This document shows positions 31,636 to 39,623 of a stretch of 44,530 nucleotides of DNA, one piece after another; positions within the stretch are counted from its first letter, which is position 1, and every line of letters begins with the position of its first letter. The DNA comes from Saprospiraceae bacterium (GTDB taxonomy: Bacteria; Bacteroidota; Bacteroidia; Chitinophagales; Saprospiraceae), in assembly GCA_027488855.1 (NCBI GenBank), contig JAIYAV010000357.1:1-44530 (forward strand), given 5' to 3'. The notes under the pieces are model-generated. The model saw nothing but the letters and a program-made list of their open reading frames with translations. It searched no databases and was not told the DNA's origin. The translations under genes were made by a program, and so were the position numbers.

Positions 31636-33680
31636 GTTTCAACTTTTCTGACCATCGTAAGAATAGTGGCAATGGCCACCGTCTCATTGTTTTGGTCAAA
31701 TACTTCTACCAACCATTTAACGATTCCTTTGGGCACATCGTTCTCATCGCGCTGCTCTTGGGCGATTTTTTCTTTCACTGTCAACCTTACCCCGATGGTC
31801 ATGCCGGGGTAAACGGGTTTGGTGAAGCGGCATTCTTCCAGGCCGTAGTTGAGCAAAACCGGGCCTTTGCGGGGCTCCACAAACATCCCTGCTGCCTTGG
31901 AAAGAATCCAATAGCCGTGGGCAACCCGGCGCTCGAAGGGTGTTCCTTCCAAGGCAGTTTCGTCCACGTGGGCATAAAAATGATCTCCGGTCAGGTTGGC
32001 AAAATTGATGATGTCGCTTTCCGTCACGGTGTGTTTGTGGGTACTCAAAGTTTCGCCAATTTGCAAGTCTTCGAAGTATTTGCGGAAAGGGTGAATGGTC
32101 GCCTCGGGTTGAGCCCCACCAACCTGATATACTTCGGTGATCTGGCCAAGCATAGTCGGGTGCCCCTGAATGGCGGTGCGTTGCAGGTAGTGTTTGATGC
32201 CGCGCAAACCACCCAGCTCTTCCCCGCCACCTGCCCGACCTGGGCCACCGTGTGACAACAAGGGCATGGGTGATCCATGCCCGGTGCTCTCCTTGGCACT
32301 GGCTTCATTGAGGATCAGGATGCGACCGTGGTAGGGGGCAGCCTCCATGACGTACTCCTGCGCAAAACGAGGATCGGCTGTGGCAATGGTGCTGACGAGT
32401 GAGCCTTTGCCCAGGTTGACCAATTCAATGGCCTCTTCCAAATCGCGGTAAGGCATCAAGGTGCTCACCGGCCCAAAAGCTTCAATTTGATGGGTGTTGG
32501 TGTATTTCGAAGGTTGATCGTTGCGCAAGAGGATGGGGGCAAAAAAGGCCCCTTTGGTTTTGTCGGCACCGAGTACTTCAAATTGATCCAGGTTGCCAAA
32601 GGCCAAAGTGGAGTTTTGAAGCAATTTTTCTACCTGTTGACGGACTTCCTGCTGCTGGGTTTTGCTGACCAGGGCACCCATACGTACGCCTTCGGTGCGC
32701 GGGTCGCCCAGGGCGGTTTGCGCCAGCATTTTGGACAAGGCGTTTTGGACGGCTTCAATCCGGTCTGCTGGGACAAAAATGCGGCGGATGGCGGTACATT
32801 TTTGCCCGGTTTTGGCCGTCATCTCTCGCCGAATTTCTTTGAGGAAAAGATCGAAATTAGCACTGCCGGGCTCCACGTCAGGCCCCAATACGATAGCATT
32901 TAAACTATCGGCTTCCATATTAAAAGGTACACTATGCTGGATGATGCTGGGCAAAGCCCGCAATTGTTGACCCGTAGCTGCCGAACCCGTGAAAGTGACG
33001 ACATCCTGCTCGCACAAGTCGTCAAGAATCCCTATCCCGCTGCCACAAACCAATTGCAGTGCACCTTCCGGTAAAATGCCCGAGGCAATGATGTCGCGCA
33101 CTACGATTTCACTCAGGTACGAAGTAACTTCGGAGGGTTTGACTACGGCCGGCATTCCTGCCAGTAAATTGGCCGACAGTTTTTCCAACATGCCCCAGAT
33201 GGGAAAGTTAAAAGCATTGATGTGGATGGCTACCCCGTGTTTGGGAACTAGGAGGTGATGGCCGATAAAGCTACCTTCTTTTGACAATTTGGCAGCTTCG
33301 CCATCCAGGTACCAGCGAGTGTCCGGCAATTTGCGCCGCAGGCTGGCGTAAGCAAATAGCGTGCCGAGGCCCCCATCAATGTCGATCCAGCTATCTGCGC
33401 GGGTGGCACCGCTGCGGTAGCTCAGGGTGTAGTATTTTTCCTTTTGTCCATCAAGGAACAAAGCCAGGGCTTTGAGCATCCGCCCACGCTCCTGGAAGCT
33501 CATTTTGCGCAAGGCCGGCCCACCCACTTTGCGGGCATAGTGGAGGGTGGCACTGTAGTCCAACCCTTCACTCCCGCAAGTACTAATGAGTGTGCCATCG
33601 ATGGCGTCAAATTGAGGGATACCCGCTCCATCATGGGGTACCCAGGCTCCCTGTAAGTAATTGTGGAGCTTGGTAGACAT
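31623..33680 (-). CDS. paaZ: PaaZ, bifunctional oxepin-CoA hydrolase / aldehyde dehydrogenase
   Basis: A 685-residue fusion, as in the phenylacetate pathway: an aldehyde dehydrogenase domain then a MaoC-type hydratase domain. Catalytic Cys295 (in [10 protein letters not shown]) and Glu256 (in [14 protein letters not shown]) fall at the same positions as in E. coli PaaZ. The hydratase has [20 protein letters not shown] and [14 protein letters not shown]. PaaZ opens the oxepin-CoA ring and oxidises the resulting semialdehyde. The other paa genes (paaABCDE, paaK) are not in the window, so an alternative role in removing a reactive CoA intermediate cannot be excluded. The last codons are part of a GTTGAAAA repeat. 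Confidence 0.95.
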   Translation of the reverse strand: MSTKLHNYLQGAWVPHDGAGIPQFDAIDGTLISTCGSEGLDYSATLHYARKVGGPALRKMSFQERGRMLKALALFLDGQKEKYYTLSYRSGATRADSWIDIDGGLGTLFAYASLRRKLPDTRWYLDGEAAKLSKEGSFIGHHLLVPKHGVAIHINAFNFPIWGMLEKLSANLLAGMPAVVKPSEVTSYLSEIVVRDIIASGILPEGALQLVCGSGIGILDDLCEQDVVTFTGSAATGQQLRALPSIIQHSVPFNMEADSLNAIVLGPDVEPGSANFDLFLKEIRREMTAKTGQKCTAIRRIFVPADRIEAVQNALSKMLAQTALGDPRTEGVRMGALVSKTQQQEVRQQVEKLLQNSTLAFGNLDQFEVLGADKTKGAFFAPILLRNDQPSKYTNTHQIEAFGPVSTLMPYRDLEEAIELVNLGKGSLVSTIATADPRFAQEYVMEAAPYHGRILILNEASAKESTGHGSPMPLLSHGGPGRAGGGEELGGLRGIKHYLQRTAIQGHPTMLGQITEVYQVGGAQPEATIHPFRKYFEDLQIGETLSTHKHTVTESDIINFANLTGDHFYAHVDETALEGTPFERRVAHGYWILSKAAGMFVEPRKGPVLLNYGLEECRFTKPVYPGMTIGVRLTVKEKIAQEQRDENDVPKGIVKWLVEVFDQNNETVAIATILTMVRKVETLKS

Positions 33681-33737
33681 GTTTTGGTTTTATTTGATTA
33701 CTTGGTTAAGGCTGAGTAATACGAATGAATGTTCGTT

Positions 33738-33771
33738 TGCAAAGGTAGGCGATTTTTGGAATTCAGTACAA
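33738..33771 (-). promoter_or_regulatory. Probable promoter of paaZ
   Basis: On the minus strand: TTG (33771-33769), a 21-bp spacer, and TACCTTTG (33747-33740). Both boxes match the Bacteroidota consensus. About 58 bp before the paaZ ATG. Confidence 0.6.
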
Positions 33772-33862
33772 TTAATTTGTGTTTTGTCGTAAGCTTTCCT
33801 GTCGAAGATTGTATTTTACCTTTAATTTCAGACAAACAATAAGCATTTAAACCAACTGCATC

Positions 33863-34771
33863 ATGCTAAAGATCGTTCAAATTGGAATTTTGCTCAACTT
33901 AATCTGTGTTATGTCAAGCGCACAAACACCTACAGAAATCCCACTTTATCCAGGGCCGATTCCCAATTCTAAACCCACTGGCGCAAAGGAAATAGTAGAC
34001 AAAAGACCCAATGGCACCCGGTTTGTACTTGGAACGGTTGAACCCACCTTGACGGTCTATGTCCCACAAAAACCCAATGGGCAAGGTGTTGTAATATGCC
34101 CGGGTGGCGGATATTCGGGCACAGCTATTGATCACGAAGGGTTTGATGTTGCCAAAGCTTTCAACGCAATTGGGGTGGCCGCTTTTGTGCTCAAATACCG
34201 CATGCCGCTGGATACCTCCTGCATTGACAAAAGTATTGCACCACTTCAGGATGCCCAACAAGCCATTCGCCTGGTGCGCAAAAATGCGGCAAAATGGAAG
34301 GTGAATCCGCGCAAAGTGGGGATCATGGGTTTTTCGGCAGGCGGGCACCTGGCCTCCACTGCAGCGACCCATTTTTACGAAAATGCTGACCCTACCGAAA
34401 AAGACACTACGAGCGTCCGACCCGATTTCGCCATTTTGATTTATCCGGTGATTAGTCTCAGCTACGAGTTGGCACACGGGGGCTCGCGGGATAAATTGCT
34501 GGGGGTAAAACACACCACCGCTCAACAGTTCAAGTTTTCCAATGAGCTACAAGTAACTGCCCGTACTCCGCCGTCTTTTTTGGTGCATTCTGCCGATGAT
34601 GGCGCGGTGAAAGTGGACAACAGTATCGCTTTTTACCAGGCGCTGAACAAGTTCAAAATTCCGGTGGAAATGCACCTGTACCCCAAGGGAGGACATGGTT
34701 ATGGCATGAACAATCCCACGACGACTGATAAGTGGTTTGATCGATTGGGGAATTGGTTGAAAACGCTGTAA
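33863..34771 (+). CDS. Secreted alpha/beta hydrolase (esterase/lipase-like)
   Basis: A 302-residue exported hydrolase with a signal peptide ending near SSAQTPTE. The oxyanion-hole strand is VVICPGGGYSGTAIDHEGFD, the nucleophile elbow is GIMGFSAGGHLAS with Ser about residue 158, and late segments SFLVHSADDGAVKVDN and YPKGGHGYGMNN supply the acid and the histidine. The shape resembles acetyl-xylan or feruloyl esterase-like hydrolases of the BD-FAE type. The substrate is not defined. It is divergent from paaZ and precedes the S9 peptidase by 113 bp; a shared operon is uncertain because the gap has no clear signal. Confidence 0.88.
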   Translation: MLKIVQIGILLNLICVMSSAQTPTEIPLYPGPIPNSKPTGAKEIVDKRPNGTRFVLGTVEPTLTVYVPQKPNGQGVVICPGGGYSGTAIDHEGFDVAKAFNAIGVAAFVLKYRMPLDTSCIDKSIAPLQDAQQAIRLVRKNAAKWKVNPRKVGIMGFSAGGHLASTAATHFYENADPTEKDTTSVRPDFAILIYPVISLSYELAHGGSRDKLLGVKHTTAQQFKFSNELQVTARTPPSFLVHSADDGAVKVDNSIAFYQALNKFKIPVEMHLYPKGGHGYGMNNPTTTDKWFDRLGNWLKTL

Positions 34772-34884
34772 GATTCGGTTGAGGCGAGTTGATTTTCAAG
34801 GGATTGGACGGTCTTTGGTTCTAATTTTACAACTTATTGATTATCAATTTGCCTCAAGTCTATTAAACTTAAAATCGACTGACC

Positions 34885-36954
34885 ATGAAAAAGGTACTTT
34901 TACCCATATTACTGTTGACGCTTTGTGGTGCTTTTTTGAATAAAGTCGTAGCTCAAAAAGGTGCCAGCACCAGCTTCGAACAAGTCATTGCCCTGCGCAA
35001 TGCGGGCACTCCGCTTCTCTCTCCTGACGGCCAACACATTCTCTATACCCTGACCAGTACCGATTGGAAGGAAAACGGCTACGATACCGAAATTTGGCTG
35101 GCCCGCAATGGAGAAGAACCTTTTCAATTGACCCGCAGCCCCAAAAGCAGCAGTACCTCGCCGAAGTGGTCGCCTGATGGGAAATGGATTGCCTTCAGCA
35201 GCAGTCGGAACGACAAAAACCAAATCTTTGTGATTCGCCCCAATGGTGGTGAAGCGCAACAAGTGAGTTTTGAAGAGGATGGCGTAGGCACTTTTGAATG
35301 GTCGCCGGATGGCAAACAATTTGCGCTGTTTAAACAAGATCCAGAGAGCAAGGAAGAAAAAAAACGCAAAGAACGCTTCGGTGGCTGGGCCGCCGATGAC
35401 GCAGAATACCGCCTTTCGCACCTCTGGCTATTGGACTTTAAACCCGACTTGCTTCCCGCACCCAGTGAAATGCCTTGCTATGAGGAGAAAAAAGATTCGA
35501 GCAAAAAAAGTGATTGCATCAGTTACCCCAAAGCAGTGCGCCTTACGGAAGGGCCATTTACTATTAGCAATTTTGATTGGTCGCCCGATGGGAAAATGAT
35601 CGCCTACACCCGGCAACCGAATCCTTTGATCAATTTTTCCTTGTACTCCGACATTGAGGTAATGGAGGTGGCGAGTAAAAAGGTGGTATTCAGTGTAAAA
35701 AATCCTTCCGTGGACAATTTTGCGGCCTGGTCGCCAGATTCCAAAAAAATCCTGTACACCAGTAATCTGAATGACACTACAGCATATTATTACAAAAATG
35801 ACCAAGTGTTGGTAGCTGATTTGCAAGGCGGAAAACCTAATCAGTTGGCCCAGTACTTTGATGAAGACATCAGTGCTTTGAGTTGGAATGCTGCGGGTGT
35901 CTTTTTTACTGCTTATCAGGGGGCCAAAAGGTGGCTTTTCCGACTTGATCCGCTCAGCGGGCAATACAAAGCTTTGATCAGTGGAAACGAAGTATTGGGT
36001 GGCTACAGTTTTTCCAAAGATGGCAAAACCCTGGCTTACAGCAGCTCCAGCGCTATCACCCTCGGTGAAATTTTCAAAACGCCCGTTTCAGTTCTCAAGC
36101 CCGTGCAAATCACCCAGATGAGCAAACAAATTGCCGGCTGGAAAACTGCCGTTAGTGAAGTGATTCGTTGGAAAAGCAAAGACGGCGCAGAGATAGAAGG
36201 GGTACTCCACAAACCGCAAAACTACGATCCCGCTAAAAAATACCCACTTTTGGTGATGATCCACGGTGGCCCAACGGGCATTGACCTGCCTCAGCCAGTA
36301 CCGGGCAGCGTTTATCCGGTAATGCAATGGCTGGAAAAAGGTGCCTTGGTGTTGCGGGTGAATTATCGGGGTTCGGCTGGCTACGGCGAAAAATTCCGCT
36401 CGCTCAATGTGCGCAACCTGGGCGTAGGCGATATGTGGGACGTAATGTCTGGAGTGGATCACCTCGTTGCCAAGGGCGTAGTAGACGAAAACCGCATGGG
36501 CTGTATGGGTTGGAGCCAGGGTGGTTACATCTCGGCATTCCTGACCACCAATACCGACCGCTTCAAAGCCATTTCGGTAGGTGCGGGTATTTCCAATTGG
36601 ATGACCTACTACGTCAACACCGACATCCACCCTTTTACCCGCCAATACCTGCAAGCTACGCCTTGGAGCGACCCGGAGATTTACCAAAAAACCTCGCCGA
36701 TGACGAACATCCGAAACGCCAAAACACCTACGCTGATTCAGCACGGGGAGTTCGATCGGCGGGTGCCCATCGCGAATGCTTATGAGTTATTGCAAGGTTT
36801 GCAGGACAATCGAGTGCCCGCAAAATTGGTGGTGTACAAAGGTTTTGGGCACGGGATCACTAAGCCGAAGGAAAGATTGGCGGCCATGTGGCACAATTGG
36901 GAGTGGTTCAATAAATATTTGTGGGGGGAAGATGTGGTGATGGGGGAGGAGTGA
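34885..36954 (+). CDS. S9-family prolyl oligopeptidase-like serine peptidase
   Basis: A 689-residue exported enzyme (signal peptide MKKVLLPILLLTLCGAFLNK, cleavage near VVAQ). Residues about 30-400 form a WD-like beta-propeller with repeats such as SPKWSPDGKWIAFSSSRNDK and FDWSPDGKMIAYTRQ. The C-terminal alpha/beta hydrolase has MIHGGPTGIDLP, nucleophile Ser544 in GCMGWSQGGYIS, Asp624 in HGEFDRRVP and His656 in KGFGHGITKP. Such enzymes cleave dipeptides or acylated residues from peptides, here probably in the periplasm. The stop codon is part of a GTGAAAA tandem repeat. An insert rich in Lys and Glu (ESKEEKKRKERFGG) lies in the propeller, around residue 155. Confidence 0.95.
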   Translation: MKKVLLPILLLTLCGAFLNKVVAQKGASTSFEQVIALRNAGTPLLSPDGQHILYTLTSTDWKENGYDTEIWLARNGEEPFQLTRSPKSSSTSPKWSPDGKWIAFSSSRNDKNQIFVIRPNGGEAQQVSFEEDGVGTFEWSPDGKQFALFKQDPESKEEKKRKERFGGWAADDAEYRLSHLWLLDFKPDLLPAPSEMPCYEEKKDSSKKSDCISYPKAVRLTEGPFTISNFDWSPDGKMIAYTRQPNPLINFSLYSDIEVMEVASKKVVFSVKNPSVDNFAAWSPDSKKILYTSNLNDTTAYYYKNDQVLVADLQGGKPNQLAQYFDEDISALSWNAAGVFFTAYQGAKRWLFRLDPLSGQYKALISGNEVLGGYSFSKDGKTLAYSSSSAITLGEIFKTPVSVLKPVQITQMSKQIAGWKTAVSEVIRWKSKDGAEIEGVLHKPQNYDPAKKYPLLVMIHGGPTGIDLPQPVPGSVYPVMQWLEKGALVLRVNYRGSAGYGEKFRSLNVRNLGVGDMWDVMSGVDHLVAKGVVDENRMGCMGWSQGGYISAFLTTNTDRFKAISVGAGISNWMTYYVNTDIHPFTRQYLQATPWSDPEIYQKTSPMTNIRNAKTPTLIQHGEFDRRVPIANAYELLQGLQDNRVPAKLVVYKGFGHGITKPKERLAAMWHNWEWFNKYLWGEDVVMGEE

Positions 36955-36993
36955 AAAGTGAAAAGTGAAAAGTGAAAAGTGGGCTACCGCAGC
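36951..36993 (+). repeat. GTGAAAA tandem half-element starting at a stop codon
   Basis: Four tandem GTGAAAA units (36951-36978), then GTGGGCTACCGCAGC. The TGA stop of the S9 peptidase (36952-36954) is inside the first unit. The core GGCTACCGCAGC (36982-36993) is the same as in the GTTGAAAA palindrome at 31564-31575. No complementary right arm was found, so this looks like a half-element. Confidence 0.85.
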
Positions 36994-37084
36994 GACTCCA
37001 CCTTTAGAACCGTGCAAACGCCTAAAATCTTTACCTTGCCGTACAGGTTTTATCCATCCTGCTCGTCTTTTCAAAAACAAAACA

Positions 37085-38128
37085 ATGAAAAATAGTCTTG
37101 CCAAGTTGCTTGTTATCCTCTGCTGTCTCATGATCATGACTCAACTCTCTGCCCAAAAAGTAAACGTCGTCTCCAAACCGGGCGAACGCAAAGTCGACAT
37201 TTTGGTAGATGGAAAACCCTTTACCTCGTACATCTATCCCAGTGATTCGGTGCTCAAAAAGCCAGTGCTTTTCCCGGTTTACACCGCTCAGGGTACGATG
37301 GTAACGCGTGGCTATCCCATGATGCCCCGCGCTGGTGAACGGGTGGATCACCCCCACCACGTAGGCATCTGGCTCAATTATGAATCGGTCAATGGCAATG
37401 ATTTTTGGAACAATTCTACGGCCATCAAAGACCGCTCCAAATACGGCACCATCAAACACAAACAAATACTCAAAACCAAAAGTGGCAAGGGAAAAGGTTC
37501 TTTGTCGGTGAGTGCCGATTGGTATTTGTCGGATGGAAAGGGCAAACATGTGTTGGTGGAAAAAACTGATTTCGACTTTTTTGCCCGCCAAAACCTGCGC
37601 ATCATCGACCGCAGCACTACCCTTACTGCGCAGGGCGATACTGTGCATTTTAAAGATGTGAAAGATGGTTTTTTCGCCATCCGCCTGGCCCGCGAATTGG
37701 AGCATCCTTCCAATGCAGCCGATAATTTTGTGGATGCCAACGGCATTGTAACCCGGGTAGAAAAAATGGACAACACCAACATCACCGGGAATTACCGCAG
37801 CAGCGAAGGGATCGAAGGTGAAAAAGTGTGGAGCACCCGGGGCAAATGGATGAACCTGAGTGGCCGCATTGGCAACGAAGACATTGCCGTTTGTATCATC
37901 GACCATCCACAAAACCTGAAATACCCGACCTATTGGCATGCCCGGGGTTATGGTTTGTTTGCGGCCAATCCGCTGGGTGCCAAGATTTTTTCCAATGGCA
38001 AAGATGAACTCAATCTCAAACTGGCACCAGGACAATCGGTGACCTTTAAGTACCGGGTAGTGGTGGCTACCGGGAAATTGAGTGATGAGGTGATTAATGG
38101 ATTGGCGAAGGAGTTTAGCGCTAAGTGA
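37085..38128 (+). CDS. DUF6807 (PmoA-like) family protein, exported
   Basis: A 347-residue protein with a signal peptide (KNSLAKLLVILCCLMIMTQ, cleavage near LSAQ). It matches the DUF6807/PmoA-like family: LVDGKPFTSYIYPSD, then the conserved RAGERVDHPHHVGIWLNYES with VNGNDFWNN, and later VCIIDHPQNLKYPTYWHARG. The name PmoA comes from an old annotation and does not imply methane oxidation; the family occurs beside glycan-degradation genes and may be a carbohydrate-active or lyase-type enzyme. The true start is ATG 37085; the frame continues upstream through repeat sequence. The last codons run GCTAAGTGA straight into an ATTTCGG repeat. Confidence 0.82.
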   Translation: MKNSLAKLLVILCCLMIMTQLSAQKVNVVSKPGERKVDILVDGKPFTSYIYPSDSVLKKPVLFPVYTAQGTMVTRGYPMMPRAGERVDHPHHVGIWLNYESVNGNDFWNNSTAIKDRSKYGTIKHKQILKTKSGKGKGSLSVSADWYLSDGKGKHVLVEKTDFDFFARQNLRIIDRSTTLTAQGDTVHFKDVKDGFFAIRLARELEHPSNAADNFVDANGIVTRVEKMDNTNITGNYRSSEGIEGEKVWSTRGKWMNLSGRIGNEDIAVCIIDHPQNLKYPTYWHARGYGLFAANPLGAKIFSNGKDELNLKLAPGQSVTFKYRVVVATGKLSDEVINGLAKEFSAK

Positions 38129-38250
38129 TTTCGGATTTCGGGATTTCGGATTTCGGCTGGTTTTTCAGGCCTGATTTTTGAGTACTTTTTCTAGGCAGTA
38201 GCACTAGCCGAAATCCCACATCCGAAACCTAAAATCTCACATCCGAAATC
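38127..38250. repeat. ATTTCGG-type intergenic palindrome, copy C
   Basis: The left arm begins in the DUF6807 stop codon (TGATTTCGG) and has four ATTTCGG units to 38157; the right arm (38206-38250) has the complementary AGCCGAAATCC and ATCCGAAATC. The loop contains TCAGGCCTGA, itself a palindrome. It separates two convergent genes. Confidence 0.87.
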
Positions 38251-38253
38251 ATT

Positions 38254-39330
38254 TCACTCGGTACGCCAAACAGCACCATACTCCTCGACCAAAACATTAT
38301 CGTAGTGATCCGCTTGTTCAAATAGGTTTTGGAACATCTTCAACCCCGTTTCAACATTCAAATACCTATCGTGGATGATCAGTGAAAGGATGATGGCCTG
38401 GTCCTTGATGCTGAGTGCAAGCCCTTCCAGGATATAATTTTGACGCAGTAAAAATTCGTAGAGCGGTTTGATATTGGCCTTGGGTAAGGAGCAAAGGTAG
38501 GCATCGCCGCTAATGATGCCATTGCCCTCGTGGTAGTGGATGTTGATTTTGGCACTGCCCTGGGTGATTGTCCAACAATTGGGGCCAGAGCGAGAAAGGG
38601 GGGCCTGGTGCCCAGCTTGTTCGATCATTTCTTCCAGCGTAGCCGCAACGCCCATTGGCTCAAACTCCTCAACCCCATCGGGTAAGCTCAACTTGGCACC
38701 ACAATGGGGGCAATACTGTCCTTCAATATTGGACTTGAACACCCCATTGCTGCAAGAATGACAACGCACGCCCAATTGCCCATTTCCTTTTTGAAACTCG
38801 GTCAAAGCCTCGGCTAGGTGTTGCACTGGCAAGCTGATGCCAATGCTGTTGCCATCTTTTACCTTGAAGGTATTGACACCCACCACTTCACCTTTGTCAT
38901 TGATCAAGGGGCCACCGCTGTTGCCAGGATTAAGGGCTGCATCGTGCTGGATGTACAAAATCTGCTCGATCTCATGGCGTGTATTGGACACGATACCCTG
39001 GCTGGCCGAGTATTTAAATCCAAAGGGGTGCCCAACTGCAACTACTGTATCCCCCTGGCGAACGGGGCTATCCACCCCTAGTTGGATGGTCGGAGTATCG
39101 GTGATAGGCGCTGCCACAAAGGCCAGATCGTGCCGCTCATCGATGAACAAAACCTTGGCCAATTGTTTGGGAAAATGCTCGCCATTGATGACCACTTCCC
39201 GGTTGTCGCGCACAATGTGCTCGTTGGTGACAATGATGCCGGCGTCACGTAGGTAGAAGCCAGTGCCGATGAAGTAAGGCGTGGCGATCTCAATAACGAC
39301 GGAATGGTATAGGTCGATGGCGTTTTGCAT
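38254..39330 (-). CDS. Cytoplasmic trypsin-like (S1C) protease with zinc ribbon and YbjN-like tail
   Basis: A 358-residue protein. Residues 1-180 form an HtrA-type protease domain with catalytic His38 (IIVTNEHIVRDN), Asp68 (DERHDLAFVAA) and Ser138 (LNPGNSGGPLIND). A zinc ribbon follows, with Cys190, Cys193, Cys207 and Cys210 (CX2C-X13-CX2C). The last about 125 residues resemble YbjN / type III chaperone-like folds (SAKINIHYHEGNGIISGDAY, KPLYEFLLRQNYILEGLALS). No signal peptide is visible, unlike DegP, and no PDZ domain is seen. The start at ATG 39328-39330 is preferred to an upstream TTG. The role is unknown; the zinc ribbon and chaperone-like tail suggest a protein-binding or quality-control function. 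Confidence 0.83.
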   Translation of the reverse strand: MQNAIDLYHSVVIEIATPYFIGTGFYLRDAGIIVTNEHIVRDNREVVINGEHFPKQLAKVLFIDERHDLAFVAAPITDTPTIQLGVDSPVRQGDTVVAVGHPFGFKYSASQGIVSNTRHEIEQILYIQHDAALNPGNSGGPLINDKGEVVGVNTFKVKDGNSIGISLPVQHLAEALTEFQKGNGQLGVRCHSCSNGVFKSNIEGQYCPHCGAKLSLPDGVEEFEPMGVAATLEEMIEQAGHQAPLSRSGPNCWTITQGSAKINIHYHEGNGIISGDAYLCSLPKANIKPLYEFLLRQNYILEGLALSIKDQAIILSLIIHDRYLNVETGLKMFQNLFEQADHYDNVLVEEYGAVWRTE

Positions 39331-39415
39331 AGTGAAGCTTGATGGAATTTGCGCCTGAAAGATAGTGAATAGCAGATTTAAAATCAAACTAGTGTGGATT
39401 GAAGGCAATTAGCTG

Positions 39416-39445
39416 TTTGTTTTTTAGGTCAACAGGCTATCTTTG
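39416..39445 (+). promoter_or_regulatory. Probable promoter of the giant secreted protein
   Basis: TTTG at 39416-39419, 18 bp, then TATCTTTG at 39438-39445. The leader to ATG 39624 would be about 170 nt. Another weaker candidate, TATCTTTA, lies at about 39589. The gap 39331-39623 has no convincing gene. Confidence 0.4.
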
Positions 39446-39623
39446 TACTTTGAAAATTGTATTGCTTGACCGAATTTTTACACTACATCTTTGGCCCCAC
39501 ATTCAAGCGGGTCTCTTAGTCGTACTCAACCTCTACTCTAATTTGGGTATTTACACTGACTTACGCTTGGTTTTGTCAAATTGTGATTATCTTTAAGTGT
39601 TTTTTTGGCAAATCATTGATCTC

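Noticed and set aside
37031..38035. 334-residue minus-strand frame opposite the DUF6807 gene
   Set aside because: It is opposite a conserved gene with signal peptide and family motifs, and has no protein-like features of its own.
39399..39596. 65-residue ORF upstream of the giant secreted protein
   Set aside because: No family motif or start context; it overlaps the likely promoter and leader of the secreted-protein gene.
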